A DNA stretch of 10,752 nt from Sulfurimonas sp. (GCA_026987995.1 JALSMC010000233.1:1-10752); one strand, 5' to 3'; shown: positions 1 through 7,159, counted from the first letter of the stretch. Notes: generated by a model not told the origin, from the letters alone. Numbers and translations are program-made.

Positions 1-75
1 TCATTTGAATCTCTTTTTTTAACTCTTATAGCAATTTCTGTTCTTAATTTAATGTTTGTTATTTGTTGGCAATAG
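1..75 (+). other. C-terminal tail of a membrane-type reading frame, cut by the window edge
   Basis: In the frame starting at base 1 the sequence is open for 24 codons and stops at TAG 73-75. The peptide is almost entirely hydrophobic (core LFLTLIAISVLNLMFVI) and reads like one transmembrane helix. It ends inside the start of the GGDEF remnant, which lies in a different frame. The simplest inference is that it is the membrane part of the same former sensor/diguanylate cyclase, joined to the GGDEF half by a deletion. It could instead be the true end of a separate membrane gene to the left. The rest is outside the window. Confidence 0.35.
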
Positions 76-319
76 ATTGGGTGGAGATGAGTTTGTAATA
101 ATTTCAAAGTATGTAGAAAAAAAGGAACTTTATAGTAAACTCGATAACTTGACCCAGAGTATATCTGCTACATATAAAGATGGCACAATAGAACTTTCAG
201 CAAGTATAGGTGTAGCACACTATGATACTGGCATGACAATTTCTGAGTTAAAAAAACGAGCAGACATAGCGATGTATAAAGCAAAAGCTATGGGAAAGAA
301 CAGATATAATTTTTATTAA
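56..319 (+). pseudogene. GGDEF domain remnant (diguanylate cyclase, N-terminal half missing)
   Basis: The 87-residue frame carries the second half of a GGDEF domain: RLGGDEF at residues 7-13 (the active-site loop), a late ASIGVA strand near 49-54, and the closing helix with ADIAMYKAKAMGKNRY at about 69-84. An intact domain has roughly 70 more residues before GGDEF, including the DxLTGLxNR and DxDxFKxxND motifs that bind metal and substrate. None are present. In this frame a stop (TAA 50-52) lies just upstream, and the TTG at 56 has no convincing ribosome binding site. Before the GGDEF half, another frame encodes a membrane helix. Such proteins normally make c-di-GMP from GTP, but this piece should be inactive. 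It is probably a deletion relic; a frameshift alone would not remove half a domain. A weak 6-bp hairpin follows the stop. Confidence 0.75.
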
Positions 320-324
320 AACAC

Positions 325-341
325 TAAGAGAAAAACTCTTA
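325..341 (+). terminator. Weak hairpin after the GGDEF remnant
   Basis: TAAGAG (325-330) and CTCTTA (336-341) form a 6-bp stem around a five-A loop, just after the TAA at 317-319. No U-run follows, so it is at best a weak terminator or a processing site between the GGDEF remnant and the antiporter gene. Confidence 0.3.
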
Positions 342-357
342 TTAGGAAATACAAACT

Positions 358-1559
358 ATGAACTATGAATTTACTATTTTTATTATCGCTGCAATAGTTT
401 TGGTTTATGGTTACTTTTCACAACTCTTACAAAAATTTAATATATCAGGTCCTATGGTTTTTTTACTCTTTGGAATTTTCTCTCCCCTCTTGGTTTTGAC
501 CTTATAGAACTTGGGCTTGAAGATAAGGCAGTAAAAATCATAGCCGAACTTGCACTTATAGTAGTTCTTTTCACAGACTCTTCGACTATAAATCTTAAGA
601 GTTTGAAGAAAAACTATAAAATTCCACTACGACTTTTGAGTATTGGTTTGCCTCTTACTATAGTTTTATCTACTTATGCGGGAGTTTTATTTTTTCCAGA
701 TGCACCATTTTTATATATCATAGTAATGGCACTTATCTTAGCACCAACAGATGCTGCACTTGGTAAGGCAGTTGTAGTGGATAGAGATGTTCCAAAGCAG
801 ATTCGTGAGGGTATTAACATTGAGAGTGGACTCAATGATGGTATAGTATTCCCTTTGCTCATCACACTTCTTTTTCTCATCACTTCTCATGAGTCATTGA
901 GTCATGATGGAAGCTGGATGGAGTATCTTTTTGAGCAGATTTTGTATGGTGGTATTATCGGTGGAGTGAGTGTTTTTACTACTGCGAAGGGACTCAATCA
1001 TGCCATATCTAAATCATGGATGCAGAAAAGTTATGAGAACTTAACCCCACTCTCTTTAGCAATACTGACTTACTTTATAGCAGAACATTTTGGTGGTAAT
1101 GGTTTTATAGCAGTTTTTATAGGAGGACTCTTTTTTGGTAACTTCTCGAACTACTTGACAAAAGATAAAGAGAACTTTTTAGAGAGTGAGGGAGAGGTTC
1201 TCATCCTTATAAGCTTTTTAGTTTTTGGTTTGACCTTTATTCCTTTAACATATGTGTTTTGGACACCAAAAGTGTTCTTATATTCAGTTTTAAGCCTTAC
1301 ATTTTTAAGAATGTTTCCAGTTTTTTTAAGTCTTATTGGGAGTGGCTTAACTCTTAAAAGTAAACTTTTTATAGGCTGGTTTGGACCACGGGGTATAGCT
1401 TCTATACTTTATGTGATGACAGTTGCTCAACATGTGAGTGCTGAGAAGATAGATAATGAACTTTTTGGAGTTATAAGTTTAACTATTCTTTTAAGTATTA
1501 TCTTGCATGGTTTGAGTGCTAAACCACTTGTAAAGAGTTATGGTAAAGATTTAGATTAG
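358..1559 (+). pseudogene. CPA1-family (NhaP-type) Na+/H+ antiporter, broken by a one-base frameshift
   Basis: This integral membrane protein would exchange Na+ or K+ for protons. Translation starts at ATG 358 (AGGA at 344-347) and gives an N-terminal membrane helix and the helix-2 motif GPMVFLLFGI, then hits TAG at 505-507. The rest of the protein lies in the -1 frame, from about LSPLGFDLIELGLEDKA (480 on) to TAG 1557-1559. Adding one base near 476-480, for example a fifth T to the run at 476-479, restores a continuous 400-residue protein, a normal family length. In that frame the ion-site residues fall at T131-D132, E156 and N160-D161 (ESGLNDG), with a GPRG arginine near 345. As I recall, these numbers equal those of M. 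jannaschii NhaP1. The downstream open part, which could start at TTG 603, lacks the first helices and is unlikely to work alone. A sequencing error is a real alternative to true decay. Confidence 0.85.
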
Positions 1560-1591
1560 TCGTATAAATTATTTTATATACTATTTTAGGG

Positions 1592-1597
1592 TATTAT
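1592..1597 (+). promoter_or_regulatory. Possible -10 element for ppnP
   Basis: TATTAT at 1592-1597 (or the overlapping TATATT at 1595-1600) lies 25-30 bases before the ppnP ATG in AT-rich DNA. It would give a leader of about 15-20 bases ending in the AGGA at 1612-1615. No -35 box is obvious, which is usual for Campylobacterota sigma-70 promoters. Confidence 0.35.
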
Positions 1598-1621
1598 ATT
1601 ATAAACAAAACAGGAAAAAAT

Positions 1622-1933
1622 ATGTCAAAATTTGAAAATGTAACCGCAGTAAAAGCTGCAAATATCTATTACGATGGAAAAGTAACGAGTCGTACTTTAG
1701 AGTTTAGTGATGGAAGTATTAAATCTTTAGGTATTATGCTTCCTGGTGAGTATACTTTTGGGACTGAAGCAGCTGAAATTATGGAGATAATGAGTGGTGA
1801 ACTAGATGTAAAACTTCCAGATGAAGAGTGGAAAACACTGAGTACTCCAGAGACTTTTAATGTCCCAGCAAACTCTTCGTTTGATTTAAAAATCAAAACG
1901 CCAACTGACTACTGCTGTTCATATATAAAGTAG
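1622..1933 (+). CDS. ppnP: Pyrimidine/purine nucleoside phosphorylase PpnP (YaiE family)
   Basis: This 103-residue cupin-fold enzyme is close to the usual 94-105 residues. Members split several nucleosides (uridine, cytidine, thymidine, adenosine, guanosine, xanthosine) with phosphate to the free base and ribose-1-phosphate, in the cytoplasm for salvage. The family pattern is clear: a [10 protein letters not shown] strand near 16-25, [21 protein letters not shown] at about 35-55, [10 protein letters not shown] (57-66), a W at 70, [12 protein letters not shown] (79-90) and the typical end DYCCSYIK. The start is ATG with AGGA 6 bases upstream, and the frame is intact. It lies alone between the broken antiporter and the convergent trxC, only 12 bases from the trxC stop, so both transcripts must end in each other's coding region or in that short gap. 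It is unrelated in fold to the second phosphorylase-family gene at 9981-10523. Confidence 0.93.
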   Translation: MSKFENVTAVKAANIYYDGKVTSRTLEFSDGSIKSLGIMLPGEYTFGTEAAEIMEIMSGELDVKLPDEEWKTLSTPETFNVPANSSFDLKIKTPTDYCCSYIK

Positions 1934-1945
1934 AAAACAAGTAAA

Positions 1946-2371
1946 TTAATTTAGATGCTTTGTGATTAGCTGTTTAAGACTACTCGCATCTAATGCACCA
2001 CTGATTCTCTCTACCTCTTTTCCATCTTTAAAGATGATAAGAGTTGGTATACTTCGAATACCCATTCTAGCCCCTAAATTTTGCTCTTCTTCTGTGTTTA
2101 CTTTAGCAAAAAGTGCTTTAAGAGGAAAATCTTTAGCAACACTCTCAAATGTAGGTCCAAACATCTTACATGGACCACACCAAGGTGCCCAGAAGTCAAT
2201 GATGACTGCTAGCTCACTATTTACTACTACTTCATCAAAATTAGCCTCTTTGAGACTTATAGGAGCTGTATCCAAAAGAGATTTTTTACATTTACCACAG
2301 TTGGCTTTTTTATAGCTCTCTTTTTGAGGGACATTGTTTACGGATTGGCAGTGTGGACATACTACTCTCAT
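1946..2371 (-). CDS. trxC: Thioredoxin 2 (TrxC) with N-terminal zinc ribbon
   Basis: A 141-residue cytoplasmic disulfide reductase that matches E. coli Trx2 in layout and length (139). The N-terminus has two Cys pairs, CPHC (5-8) and CGKC (25-28), the zinc site that separates TrxC from TrxA. The thioredoxin fold follows with FWAPWCGPCKMFGP (active-site Cys 65 and 68), RSIPT with the cis-proline at 109, and LIIFKDGKEVERISGA. The start is ATG 2371; the ribosome binding site AAGGAG overlaps the last codons of fliW, whose stop is 2 bases away, so translation is probably coupled. It is the last gene of the nrdA operon. The inference is that this thioredoxin supplies electrons to the C-terminal cysteines of NrdA encoded at the operon's head, and helps in oxidative stress. 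Confidence 0.95.
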   Translation of the reverse strand: MRVVCPHCQSVNNVPQKESYKKANCGKCKKSLLDTAPISLKEANFDEVVVNSELAVIIDFWAPWCGPCKMFGPTFESVAKDFPLKALFAKVNTEEEQNLGARMGIRSIPTLIIFKDGKEVERISGALDASSLKQLITKHLN

Positions 2372-2373
2372 GA

Positions 2374-2757
2374 CTACTCCTTGAAGGATTTTATTGTTTC
2401 AGTCATACCAAAGTCGGGATGTTTTCTTGGTTCAAGAACAATCTGTGCAAGTTTCTTGTTGTCATTATTTATAATGATAGGTGCTAAAAAGTTTATATAT
2501 GAATCTTCAAGAGGTTTTTGAATAATGAGTATATTGTAAACACTCAGTTTAGATGTTTCGTTTATGTCTAAAAGAATCTTAATATCCATAGGAATATCAA
2601 AAGAGTATTCTCTAAGTGCATAAGGGTTTACAACCGTAAAAGTGATATTTTCATTTTGTGTATCTTTTAGTGTTGAGAAGAGAGAATCTATCTCTGTAAC
2701 AGTAACTTTGTGTGTGTCAGGAAAACCTAACAGTTCTCCGCGAACATCATAACTCAT
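2374..2757 (-). CDS. fliW: Flagellar assembly factor FliW
   Basis: A 127-residue cytoplasmic protein. FliW binds newly made flagellin and, when free, binds CsrA and relieves its block on flagellin mRNA translation; in Campylobacter it controls flaA this way. Visible family marks are GELLGFPDTHKVTVTEID (7-24, as in the short Campylobacter form beginning at ILGFEET), FTVVNPYALREYSFDIP (40-56), and INFLAPIIINNDNKKLAQIVLE (88-109), matching the signature NLLAPIVIN...AQQVIL. Length fits C. jejuni FliW (about 129). The start is ATG with AAAGGA upstream, 10 bases after the preceding gene's stop. Its place between nrdA and trxC is unusual, since the gene is often near csrA, flagellin or hook genes. 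No csrA or flagellin gene is in the window. Confidence 0.88.
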   Translation of the reverse strand: MSYDVRGELLGFPDTHKVTVTEIDSLFSTLKDTQNENITFTVVNPYALREYSFDIPMDIKILLDINETSKLSVYNILIIQKPLEDSYINFLAPIIINNDNKKLAQIVLEPRKHPDFGMTETIKSFKE

Positions 2758-2767
2758 TGAATTTCCT

Positions 2768-3133
2768 TTAAAACAAGCCCTCTTCGTATTTTAAACTATT
2801 TGCTATTATATAACAAGAAGAGCTCTTTATAGTTGATATATTATAGCACTCTCCAATTCCAAAAGCAAATAAATTTTCATCTTTTAAGATATTTGCTCCA
2901 TCACTCATATCTACTAAGTGAAGGCGGTTGCTCTCTAGTAGTCTAGCATCACTAACACCATTAAATTCTAATGTTATTGTTATCCAGTCAAATGCTCTTG
3001 CACTATCTTGAACTGCTAAGGTAATTTGGATTTGTAGGGGAGAGATGATGTCTAAAGAGCGAAACTCAGCATCTTTAAAATGCGAGAAACGCTCAGTAAA
3101 TGCAGGGAGTTCCTTGAGTGTTAGAGGTTTCAC
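2768..3133 (-). CDS. Unrecognised 121-residue protein in the nrdA operon
   Basis: I do not recognise a family with confidence. The protein begins at GTG 3133; a stop lies two codons upstream (3137-3139) and no ATG is available near the N-terminus, so GTG is forced. The ribosome binding site is poor (AGG about 10 bases away), suggesting coupling to nrdA, whose stop is 10 bases upstream. There is no signal peptide or membrane helix. Predicted content is mostly beta: LQIQITLAVQ (33-42), DWITITLEFNGVSDARLL (49-66) and LHLVDMSD (71-78), with a Cys near 97 and another near 107. The pattern 'HFKDAEF...L.I.L....W..I.L.F.GV.D' is like small beta-sandwich proteins of the Imm50 kind, but that likeness is weak and only an impression. 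The neighbours nrdA, fliW and trxC do not point to one role. Confidence 0.75.
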   Translation of the reverse strand: MKPLTLKELPAFTERFSHFKDAEFRSLDIISPLQIQITLAVQDSARAFDWITITLEFNGVSDARLLESNRLHLVDMSDGANILKDENLFAFGIGECYNISTIKSSSCYIIANSLKYEEGLF

Positions 3134-3143
3134 GAATTAGTGC

Positions 3144-5510
3144 CTATTGACAACCAACACACTCCATACTTCTATCTTCAACATCACCAGCTACTTCAGG
3201 AGATTGTGAACGAAGGTAGTACGTAGATTTAAGACCGAGTTTCCATGCTAACATATAAATCTCATTAAGGTATTTACCACTCGCTTTATCAAGTGTGATA
3301 AAGATGTTAAGTGATTGTCCTTGATCTATCCACTTCTGACGAATAGCAGCGGCTTTTATAAGTAGTGTTTGGTTGAGATCATAAGCAGGTGTATAATAAG
3401 CCCAAGTCTCTGGAGAGAGTTTAGGAACAACAACCGGAATAAGACCAGATAAGTTTTCTTCAAACCACTTGCGTTTAAACACAGGCTCAATAGCTTGAGT
3501 AGTTCCTGTTAAGATAGAGATAGAAGATGTAGGAGCAACAGCCATTAAGTAACCGTTTCTCATTCCTTGTTTCTTTACTTTAGAACGAAGGTCATCCCAC
3601 TCGTAAGTTGAAGCAAAAAGTCCACCACGGTCAACAAGGTTTATAACCTCTGCGTTTGCATGATCTTGAGGGAAGATACCACGACTCCATTTTGAGCCAT
3701 TAAACTCAGGGTAAGCACCTTTCTCTTTTGCTAAATCAGCAGAAGCATTGATGGTGTTATAACAAACAGATTCCATAACTTCATCTATCTTATCAAAGTG
3801 CTCTTGTGTTCCCCATGGGATTCCCTGTTCTGCTAACATTTGTGCTTCACCCATAACACCAAGACCGATAGAACGCGACTTCATGTTAGTGCGTTTTACT
3901 TTCTCAACTGGGTAGAAGTTTAGGTCTATAACATTATCTAAACATCTAACAGCAGTTGGCACTATACGGTTTATATCTTCTTTTGTGTTGATACGTGAGA
4001 GGTTAATAGAAGCAAGGTTACACACAGCAGTGGAACCATTTACTTTTTCTTTCTCTACTACAAAGATTGGTAGTCCACCAAGTGAGTCTAGTGCTGTTAC
4101 TTTTTTCGCTGGTTTTTCTATACCACTATCTACAGTAACAAGTTCATCTTCTTCATAACTAACACTATCACCATTTTCAAAAACAAACTTTATCTTGTAG
4201 TGATTTGGTTGTGTATTTTGAAAGATTTCAGTACAAAGATTTGAACTTCTAATGATTCCATAATGGTCATTCGGGTTAGCACGATTTGCATTATCTTTAA
4301 AACAAAGAAAAGGAGAACCAGTCTCAAAGTAAGAAGTCAGAATCTTTTTCCATAAGTCTTTTGCTTTGATGCGCTCTTTGATGAGTGACTCGTCTTGTTC
4401 TAGTTCAAGATAACGTTTGTTAAACTCTTCGCCATGTATGTTTGTAAGTTCACGAACATCATAAGGATCAAAAAGAGTCCAGATAGCATCTTCTTGTACA
4501 CGACGCATAAACATATCGTTGAGCCAAAGTGATGGGAAAAGATCATGAGCACGACGACGCTCTTCACCAGAGTTTTTCTTCAGGTCTAAAAAGTCGTTGA
4601 TGTCTATGTGCCAAGGTTCAAGATAAACAGCGATAGCACCTTTACGAGTTCCTAGTTGGTCAACAGCAATAGCGATGTCGTTTGTGATTTTAAGAAATGG
4701 AACTGTTCCACCTGCTGCGTTTTTATGTCCATCAATAAATGAACCCATAGAACGAACCTGTGTCCAGTCCCAACCGATCCCACCACCAAACTTAGAAAGC
4801 ATAGCCATCTCTTGGTAAGCATCAAAGATACCTTCAATGTTATCTGGTGTTGAACCGATGTAACAAGATGAAAGTTGGTGACGAGTTGTTCTCGCGTTTG
4901 AGAGTGTTGGAGTTGCAAGCATTACTTCAAACTGACTTATCATGTTATAAAACTTTATAGCCCACTCTGTACGATTTTCTTCGCGTTGTGCAAGGAACAT
5001 AGCAATAGCCATAAACATATGTTGTGGAAGTTCTATAGGATTTGAATCTCTATCTTTAATAAGGTATCTATCATAAAGAGTCTTCACACCAAGATAGTTA
5101 AAAAGAAAATCACGCTCAGGAACAAGGTGCTTTTCTAGCTCATCAAGATCATACAGATCTCTAAGTCCAAGAAGTATACGTCCTTCTTTTTCACCTTTGT
5201 CAAAATACTTTTCTAACTTACAGTAACCAGTGAAACCATTAACTTGGTGGTAGAGGTTAAAGATAAAAAGACGAGAAGCAACAAAAGTCCAGTTAGGTGC
5301 ATCTATATCTATCTTATCTACAGCAGTCTTGATAAGTGTCTCTTGAATCTCCTTAGAAGTGATACCATCACGAAAGTGAATCTGTGCATCGACTTCAAGT
5401 TCACTCTGACTTACATTTGTCAATCCCTTAACAGCTGCTTGTGTGTATTTTTGTATTTTAGAGATGTCTAGCGGTTCTGTTCTTCCATTTCTTTTTATAA
5501 CTGTTATCAT
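3144..5510 (-). CDS. nrdA: Ribonucleoside-diphosphate reductase, large (alpha) subunit
   Basis: Class I ribonucleotide reductase alpha chain (788 residues) that reduces ribonucleoside diphosphates to deoxy forms for DNA synthesis, with a radical from a beta subunit encoded outside this window. An ATP-cone lies at the N-terminus (about 1-90, MITVIKRNGRTEPLDISKI). Catalytic residues are C216 (SSCYIGS), the N424-C426-E428 triad (SSNLCTEI) and C497 (AVCNLASINL). The radical-path tyrosines are Y764-Y765 (STYYLR), and the tail ends ECVGCQ with the redox pair C784/C787. PTSSISILTGTTQAIEP (660-676) is the phosphate-binding region. C426 and C497 are 71 apart, against 23 in E. coli, because of an insert at about 437-491; I believe Helicobacter NrdA shares it. 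The start ATG 5510 has CAGGAAA 7 bases upstream. It heads an operon with the unknown gene, fliW and trxC. Confidence 0.97.
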   Translation of the reverse strand: MITVIKRNGRTEPLDISKIQKYTQAAVKGLTNVSQSELEVDAQIHFRDGITSKEIQETLIKTAVDKIDIDAPNWTFVASRLFIFNLYHQVNGFTGYCKLEKYFDKGEKEGRILLGLRDLYDLDELEKHLVPERDFLFNYLGVKTLYDRYLIKDRDSNPIELPQHMFMAIAMFLAQREENRTEWAIKFYNMISQFEVMLATPTLSNARTTRHQLSSCYIGSTPDNIEGIFDAYQEMAMLSKFGGGIGWDWTQVRSMGSFIDGHKNAAGGTVPFLKITNDIAIAVDQLGTRKGAIAVYLEPWHIDINDFLDLKKNSGEERRRAHDLFPSLWLNDMFMRRVQEDAIWTLFDPYDVRELTNIHGEEFNKRYLELEQDESLIKERIKAKDLWKKILTSYFETGSPFLCFKDNANRANPNDHYGIIRSSNLCTEIFQNTQPNHYKIKFVFENGDSVSYEEDELVTVDSGIEKPAKKVTALDSLGGLPIFVVEKEKVNGSTAVCNLASINLSRINTKEDINRIVPTAVRCLDNVIDLNFYPVEKVKRTNMKSRSIGLGVMGEAQMLAEQGIPWGTQEHFDKIDEVMESVCYNTINASADLAKEKGAYPEFNGSKWSRGIFPQDHANAEVINLVDRGGLFASTYEWDDLRSKVKKQGMRNGYLMAVAPTSSISILTGTTQAIEPVFKRKWFEENLSGLIPVVVPKLSPETWAYYTPAYDLNQTLLIKAAAIRQKWIDQGQSLNIFITLDKASGKYLNEIYMLAWKLGLKSTYYLRSQSPEVAGDVEDRSMECVGCQ

Positions 5511-5541
5511 ATATATTTCCTGAATAGTTCAAATTCTTCAC

Positions 5542-5564
5542 ATAATTATTCTTTAAATAATTAT
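5542..5564 (-). promoter_or_regulatory. Perfect AT-only inverted repeat over the probable nrdA promoter (operator candidate)
   Basis: ATAATTATT (5542-5550) and AATAATTAT (5556-5564) are perfect inverted repeats around a 5-base centre. The right arm covers most of the candidate -10 box TATAAT read on the - strand (5565-5560), and the left arm would fall at or after the transcription start. A dimeric repressor bound here would block RNA polymerase; as RNA it would be a weak all-AU hairpin. The shape recalls an AT-rich Fur-type box, but it does not match a consensus I can vouch for, and I saw no NrdR box. Confidence 0.4.
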
Positions 5565-5565
5565 A
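5560..5565 (-). promoter_or_regulatory. nrdA: Likely -10 box of the nrdA operon
   Basis: Read on the - strand, TATAAT at 5565-5560 is a perfect -10 hexamer about 50 bases before the nrdA ATG, preceded by a T-run, as is common in Campylobacterota promoters. No good -35 box lies 16-18 bases upstream. The predicted start near 5552 gives a leader of about 40 bases ending in AGGAAA. Confidence 0.45.
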
Positions 5566-5699
5566 TAAAAAATTGGAGTAAAAGTAATTGATTTTATCGA
5601 AAACATTCTTAAAGCATTTAAAAAAAATGAAGAAAATATTTGAAATATGTGAAGATTAATAAATCTATTTAAAGAGTATAAACTGTATTGATATTTAGC

Positions 5700-5715
5700 A
5701 TAACCTAGAGGTTAT
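5700..5715. repeat. 16-bp near-palindrome after purB
   Basis: ATAACCT (5700-5706), AG, AGGTTAT (5709-5715) is a perfect 7-bp inverted repeat 20 bases beyond the purB stop. As RNA it would fold as a short hairpin, but no U-run follows on the - strand, so it is a weak terminator at best. The two-base centre also suits a protein-binding site. Apart from this and the nrdA promoter elements, the 225-base spacer 5511-5735 is plain AT-rich DNA without a gene. Confidence 0.35.
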
Positions 5716-5735
5716 ACTAAAAGATAATTTAGCTG

Positions 5736-7064
5736 TTATTTAAAAACACGTTTGAAAATGTTATCAACATTCTTTGTGTAATAGTCATAGTTAAAACACT
5801 CTCGTATCTGCTCTTCGCTGAGTGAGTTTCTAAGTTCATCATCAGCAAGTAAATGATTTAGATATAAAGATTCACCTTTTTCATTTGTTGTAGCACGACC
5901 TGCTTGGATCTCTTCCCAAACTTTCATAGCATTTCTTTGAACTATTCTATATGCATCTTCACGACTAACACCTTGAAGTGGTAACTCAAGTAAAACACGT
6001 TGAGAGAAAACAAGTCCACCTGTTAGGTTTAAGTTCTTCATCATGTTCTCTGGAAAAATAGTAAGGTTTGCTATAACTCTGTTCATGCGGTGAAGCATAA
6101 AGTCCATAGTGATGAAAGCATCAGGTAGCCAGAAACGCTCAGTAGAAGAGTGGCTAATATCACGCTCATGCCAAAGTGCTACATTTTCCATAGCAGGAGT
6201 TACACAAGTTCTTATGATACGAGCAAGTCCTGTAATGTTTTCTGTTAGGATTGGGTTGCGTTTATGAGGCATAGCAGAACTTCCCTTTTGACCTTTTGCA
6301 AAAAACTCTTCCGCTTCATATACTTCTGTGCGTTGGAGGTGTCTTACTTGAACTGCAAACTTTTCTACTGAAGAGGCAATGAGTGCTAAAGTTGTTGCTA
6401 GTCTTGCATAACGGTCACGATGCACTACTTGGTTTGAACAAGGCTCAGATTTAAGACCTAACCCTTCCATCGCATACTCTTCAAGCTCAAGTGGTGCATG
6501 AGCAAAATTACCCATTGCTCCAGATATCTGACCAACTGCTATAACATCCATAGTCTGCTCTAGGTTTAAAAGGTGACGAGCCATCTCATCATACCAAACA
6601 GCAAGAGTCAAACCAAGAGTGATAGGCTCACCATGAATACCATGGCTACGTCCAACCATAAGAGTCATCTTATGCTCATATGCACGTACCTTGATAGACT
6701 CCATCATCATCTTTACATCATCAATGATAATGTTTAAAGAGTCTTTCATCTGAAGTGCTACACCAGTGTCAACTGCATCAGAAGAAGTCATACCATAGTG
6801 GAACCATCTTGACTCATCACCAAGGCTTTCAGATACACTTGTGTTAAACGCGATAAGGTCATGTTTAGTTATTGCTTCTATCTCTTCGATACGTTCAACT
6901 GAAAATGTAGCATTTTTAACAATCTTGTCTGCATCCTCTTGAGGAATCTTTCCTAACTTTGCCCATGCTTTTACTGCTGCTTTTTCTACTTCGAGCCATG
7001 CTGCATATCTTGCATGCTGTGTCCATTTTTCTACCATCTCTGGGCGTGAATATCTTTCTACCAT
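5736..7064 (-). CDS. purB: Adenylosuccinate lyase
   Basis: Cytoplasmic homotetrameric lyase of purine synthesis. It removes fumarate from SAICAR (giving AICAR) and from adenylosuccinate (giving AMP). The 442-residue length is normal for the shorter bacterial type. Visible motifs are TKHDLIAF (67-74, H68), TSSDAVDTG (93-101), GRSHGIHGEPIT (138-149, general acid H141) and the fumarase/aspartase signature GSSAMPHKRNP (261-271) with the catalytic serine loop. These numbers agree with B. subtilis PurB as I remember it. The start ATG 7064 has AAAAAGG about 8 bases upstream. The gene is divergent from the pseudouridine synthase gene, and nrdA follows 225 bases on, apparently with its own promoter. 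Nothing is missing or unusual in the protein. Confidence 0.97.
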   Translation of the reverse strand: MVERYSRPEMVEKWTQHARYAAWLEVEKAAVKAWAKLGKIPQEDADKIVKNATFSVERIEEIEAITKHDLIAFNTSVSESLGDESRWFHYGMTSSDAVDTGVALQMKDSLNIIIDDVKMMMESIKVRAYEHKMTLMVGRSHGIHGEPITLGLTLAVWYDEMARHLLNLEQTMDVIAVGQISGAMGNFAHAPLELEEYAMEGLGLKSEPCSNQVVHRDRYARLATTLALIASSVEKFAVQVRHLQRTEVYEAEEFFAKGQKGSSAMPHKRNPILTENITGLARIIRTCVTPAMENVALWHERDISHSSTERFWLPDAFITMDFMLHRMNRVIANLTIFPENMMKNLNLTGGLVFSQRVLLELPLQGVSREDAYRIVQRNAMKVWEEIQAGRATTNEKGESLYLNHLLADDELRNSLSEEQIRECFNYDYYTKNVDNIFKRVFK

Positions 7065-7113
7065 TTTAATACCTTTTTATTAAGAAGTTTATTGCGCTAA
7101 AATTCGCTATATA

Positions 7114-7143
7114 TATGAATGACATTTTACTCGAATATTCATA
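7114..7143. promoter_or_regulatory. Divergent promoter region with a 7-bp inverted repeat
   Basis: The 101 bases between purB and the pseudouridine synthase must hold both promoters. TATGAAT (7114-7120) and ATTCATA (7137-7143) form a 7-bp inverted repeat with a 16-base gap. TATATA-like sequences near 7109-7116 and CATAAT at 7140-7145 are possible -10 boxes for one side or the other. I cannot assign a regulator. Confidence 0.3.
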
Positions 7144-7154
7144 ATAAACTAATT

Positions 7155-7159
7155 AAGGA
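7155..7159 (+). promoter_or_regulatory. Ribosome binding site that fixes the TTG start of the pseudouridine synthase
   Basis: AAGGA at 7155-7159 lies 6 bases before TTG 7166. In the same frame a TAA occurs at 7154-7156, so no earlier start is possible. The ATG at 7159-7161 is in another frame that ends after a few codons. This makes TTG the real start. Confidence 0.75.

Larger units (their letters stand above)
5535..5655. repeat. Widely spaced 10-bp inverted repeat upstream of nrdA
   Basis: TCTTCACATA at 5535-5544 and its exact reverse complement TATGTGAAGA at 5646-5655 bracket the probable nrdA promoter, 101 bases apart. Two facing copies of the same site on either side of a promoter would suit a looping regulator. 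In DNA this AT-rich a chance match is possible, although the TTCACAT core is less AT-biased than its surroundings. Confidence 0.35.

Noticed and set aside
458..465. T TTT TTA slippery heptamer in the right phase in the antiporter gene, suggesting programmed -1 frameshifting
   Set aside because: A slip here would replace the conserved helix residues LLFGI with TLWN before the frame recovers. The protein reads best if the shift is near 476-480, and I saw no obvious downstream stimulatory structure.
1962..2315. 117-codon + strand frame opposite trxC
   Set aside because: Antisense shadow of a clear trxC gene.
4036..4200. Active intein in NrdA
   Set aside because: The insert is far too short and lacks the N-terminal Cys and the C-terminal His-Asn followed by Cys/Ser/Thr needed for splicing.
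4652..4918. 88-codon frame inside nrdA on the same strand
   Set aside because: It is an out-of-frame shadow of the strongly conserved NrdA coding sequence and has no signals of its own.
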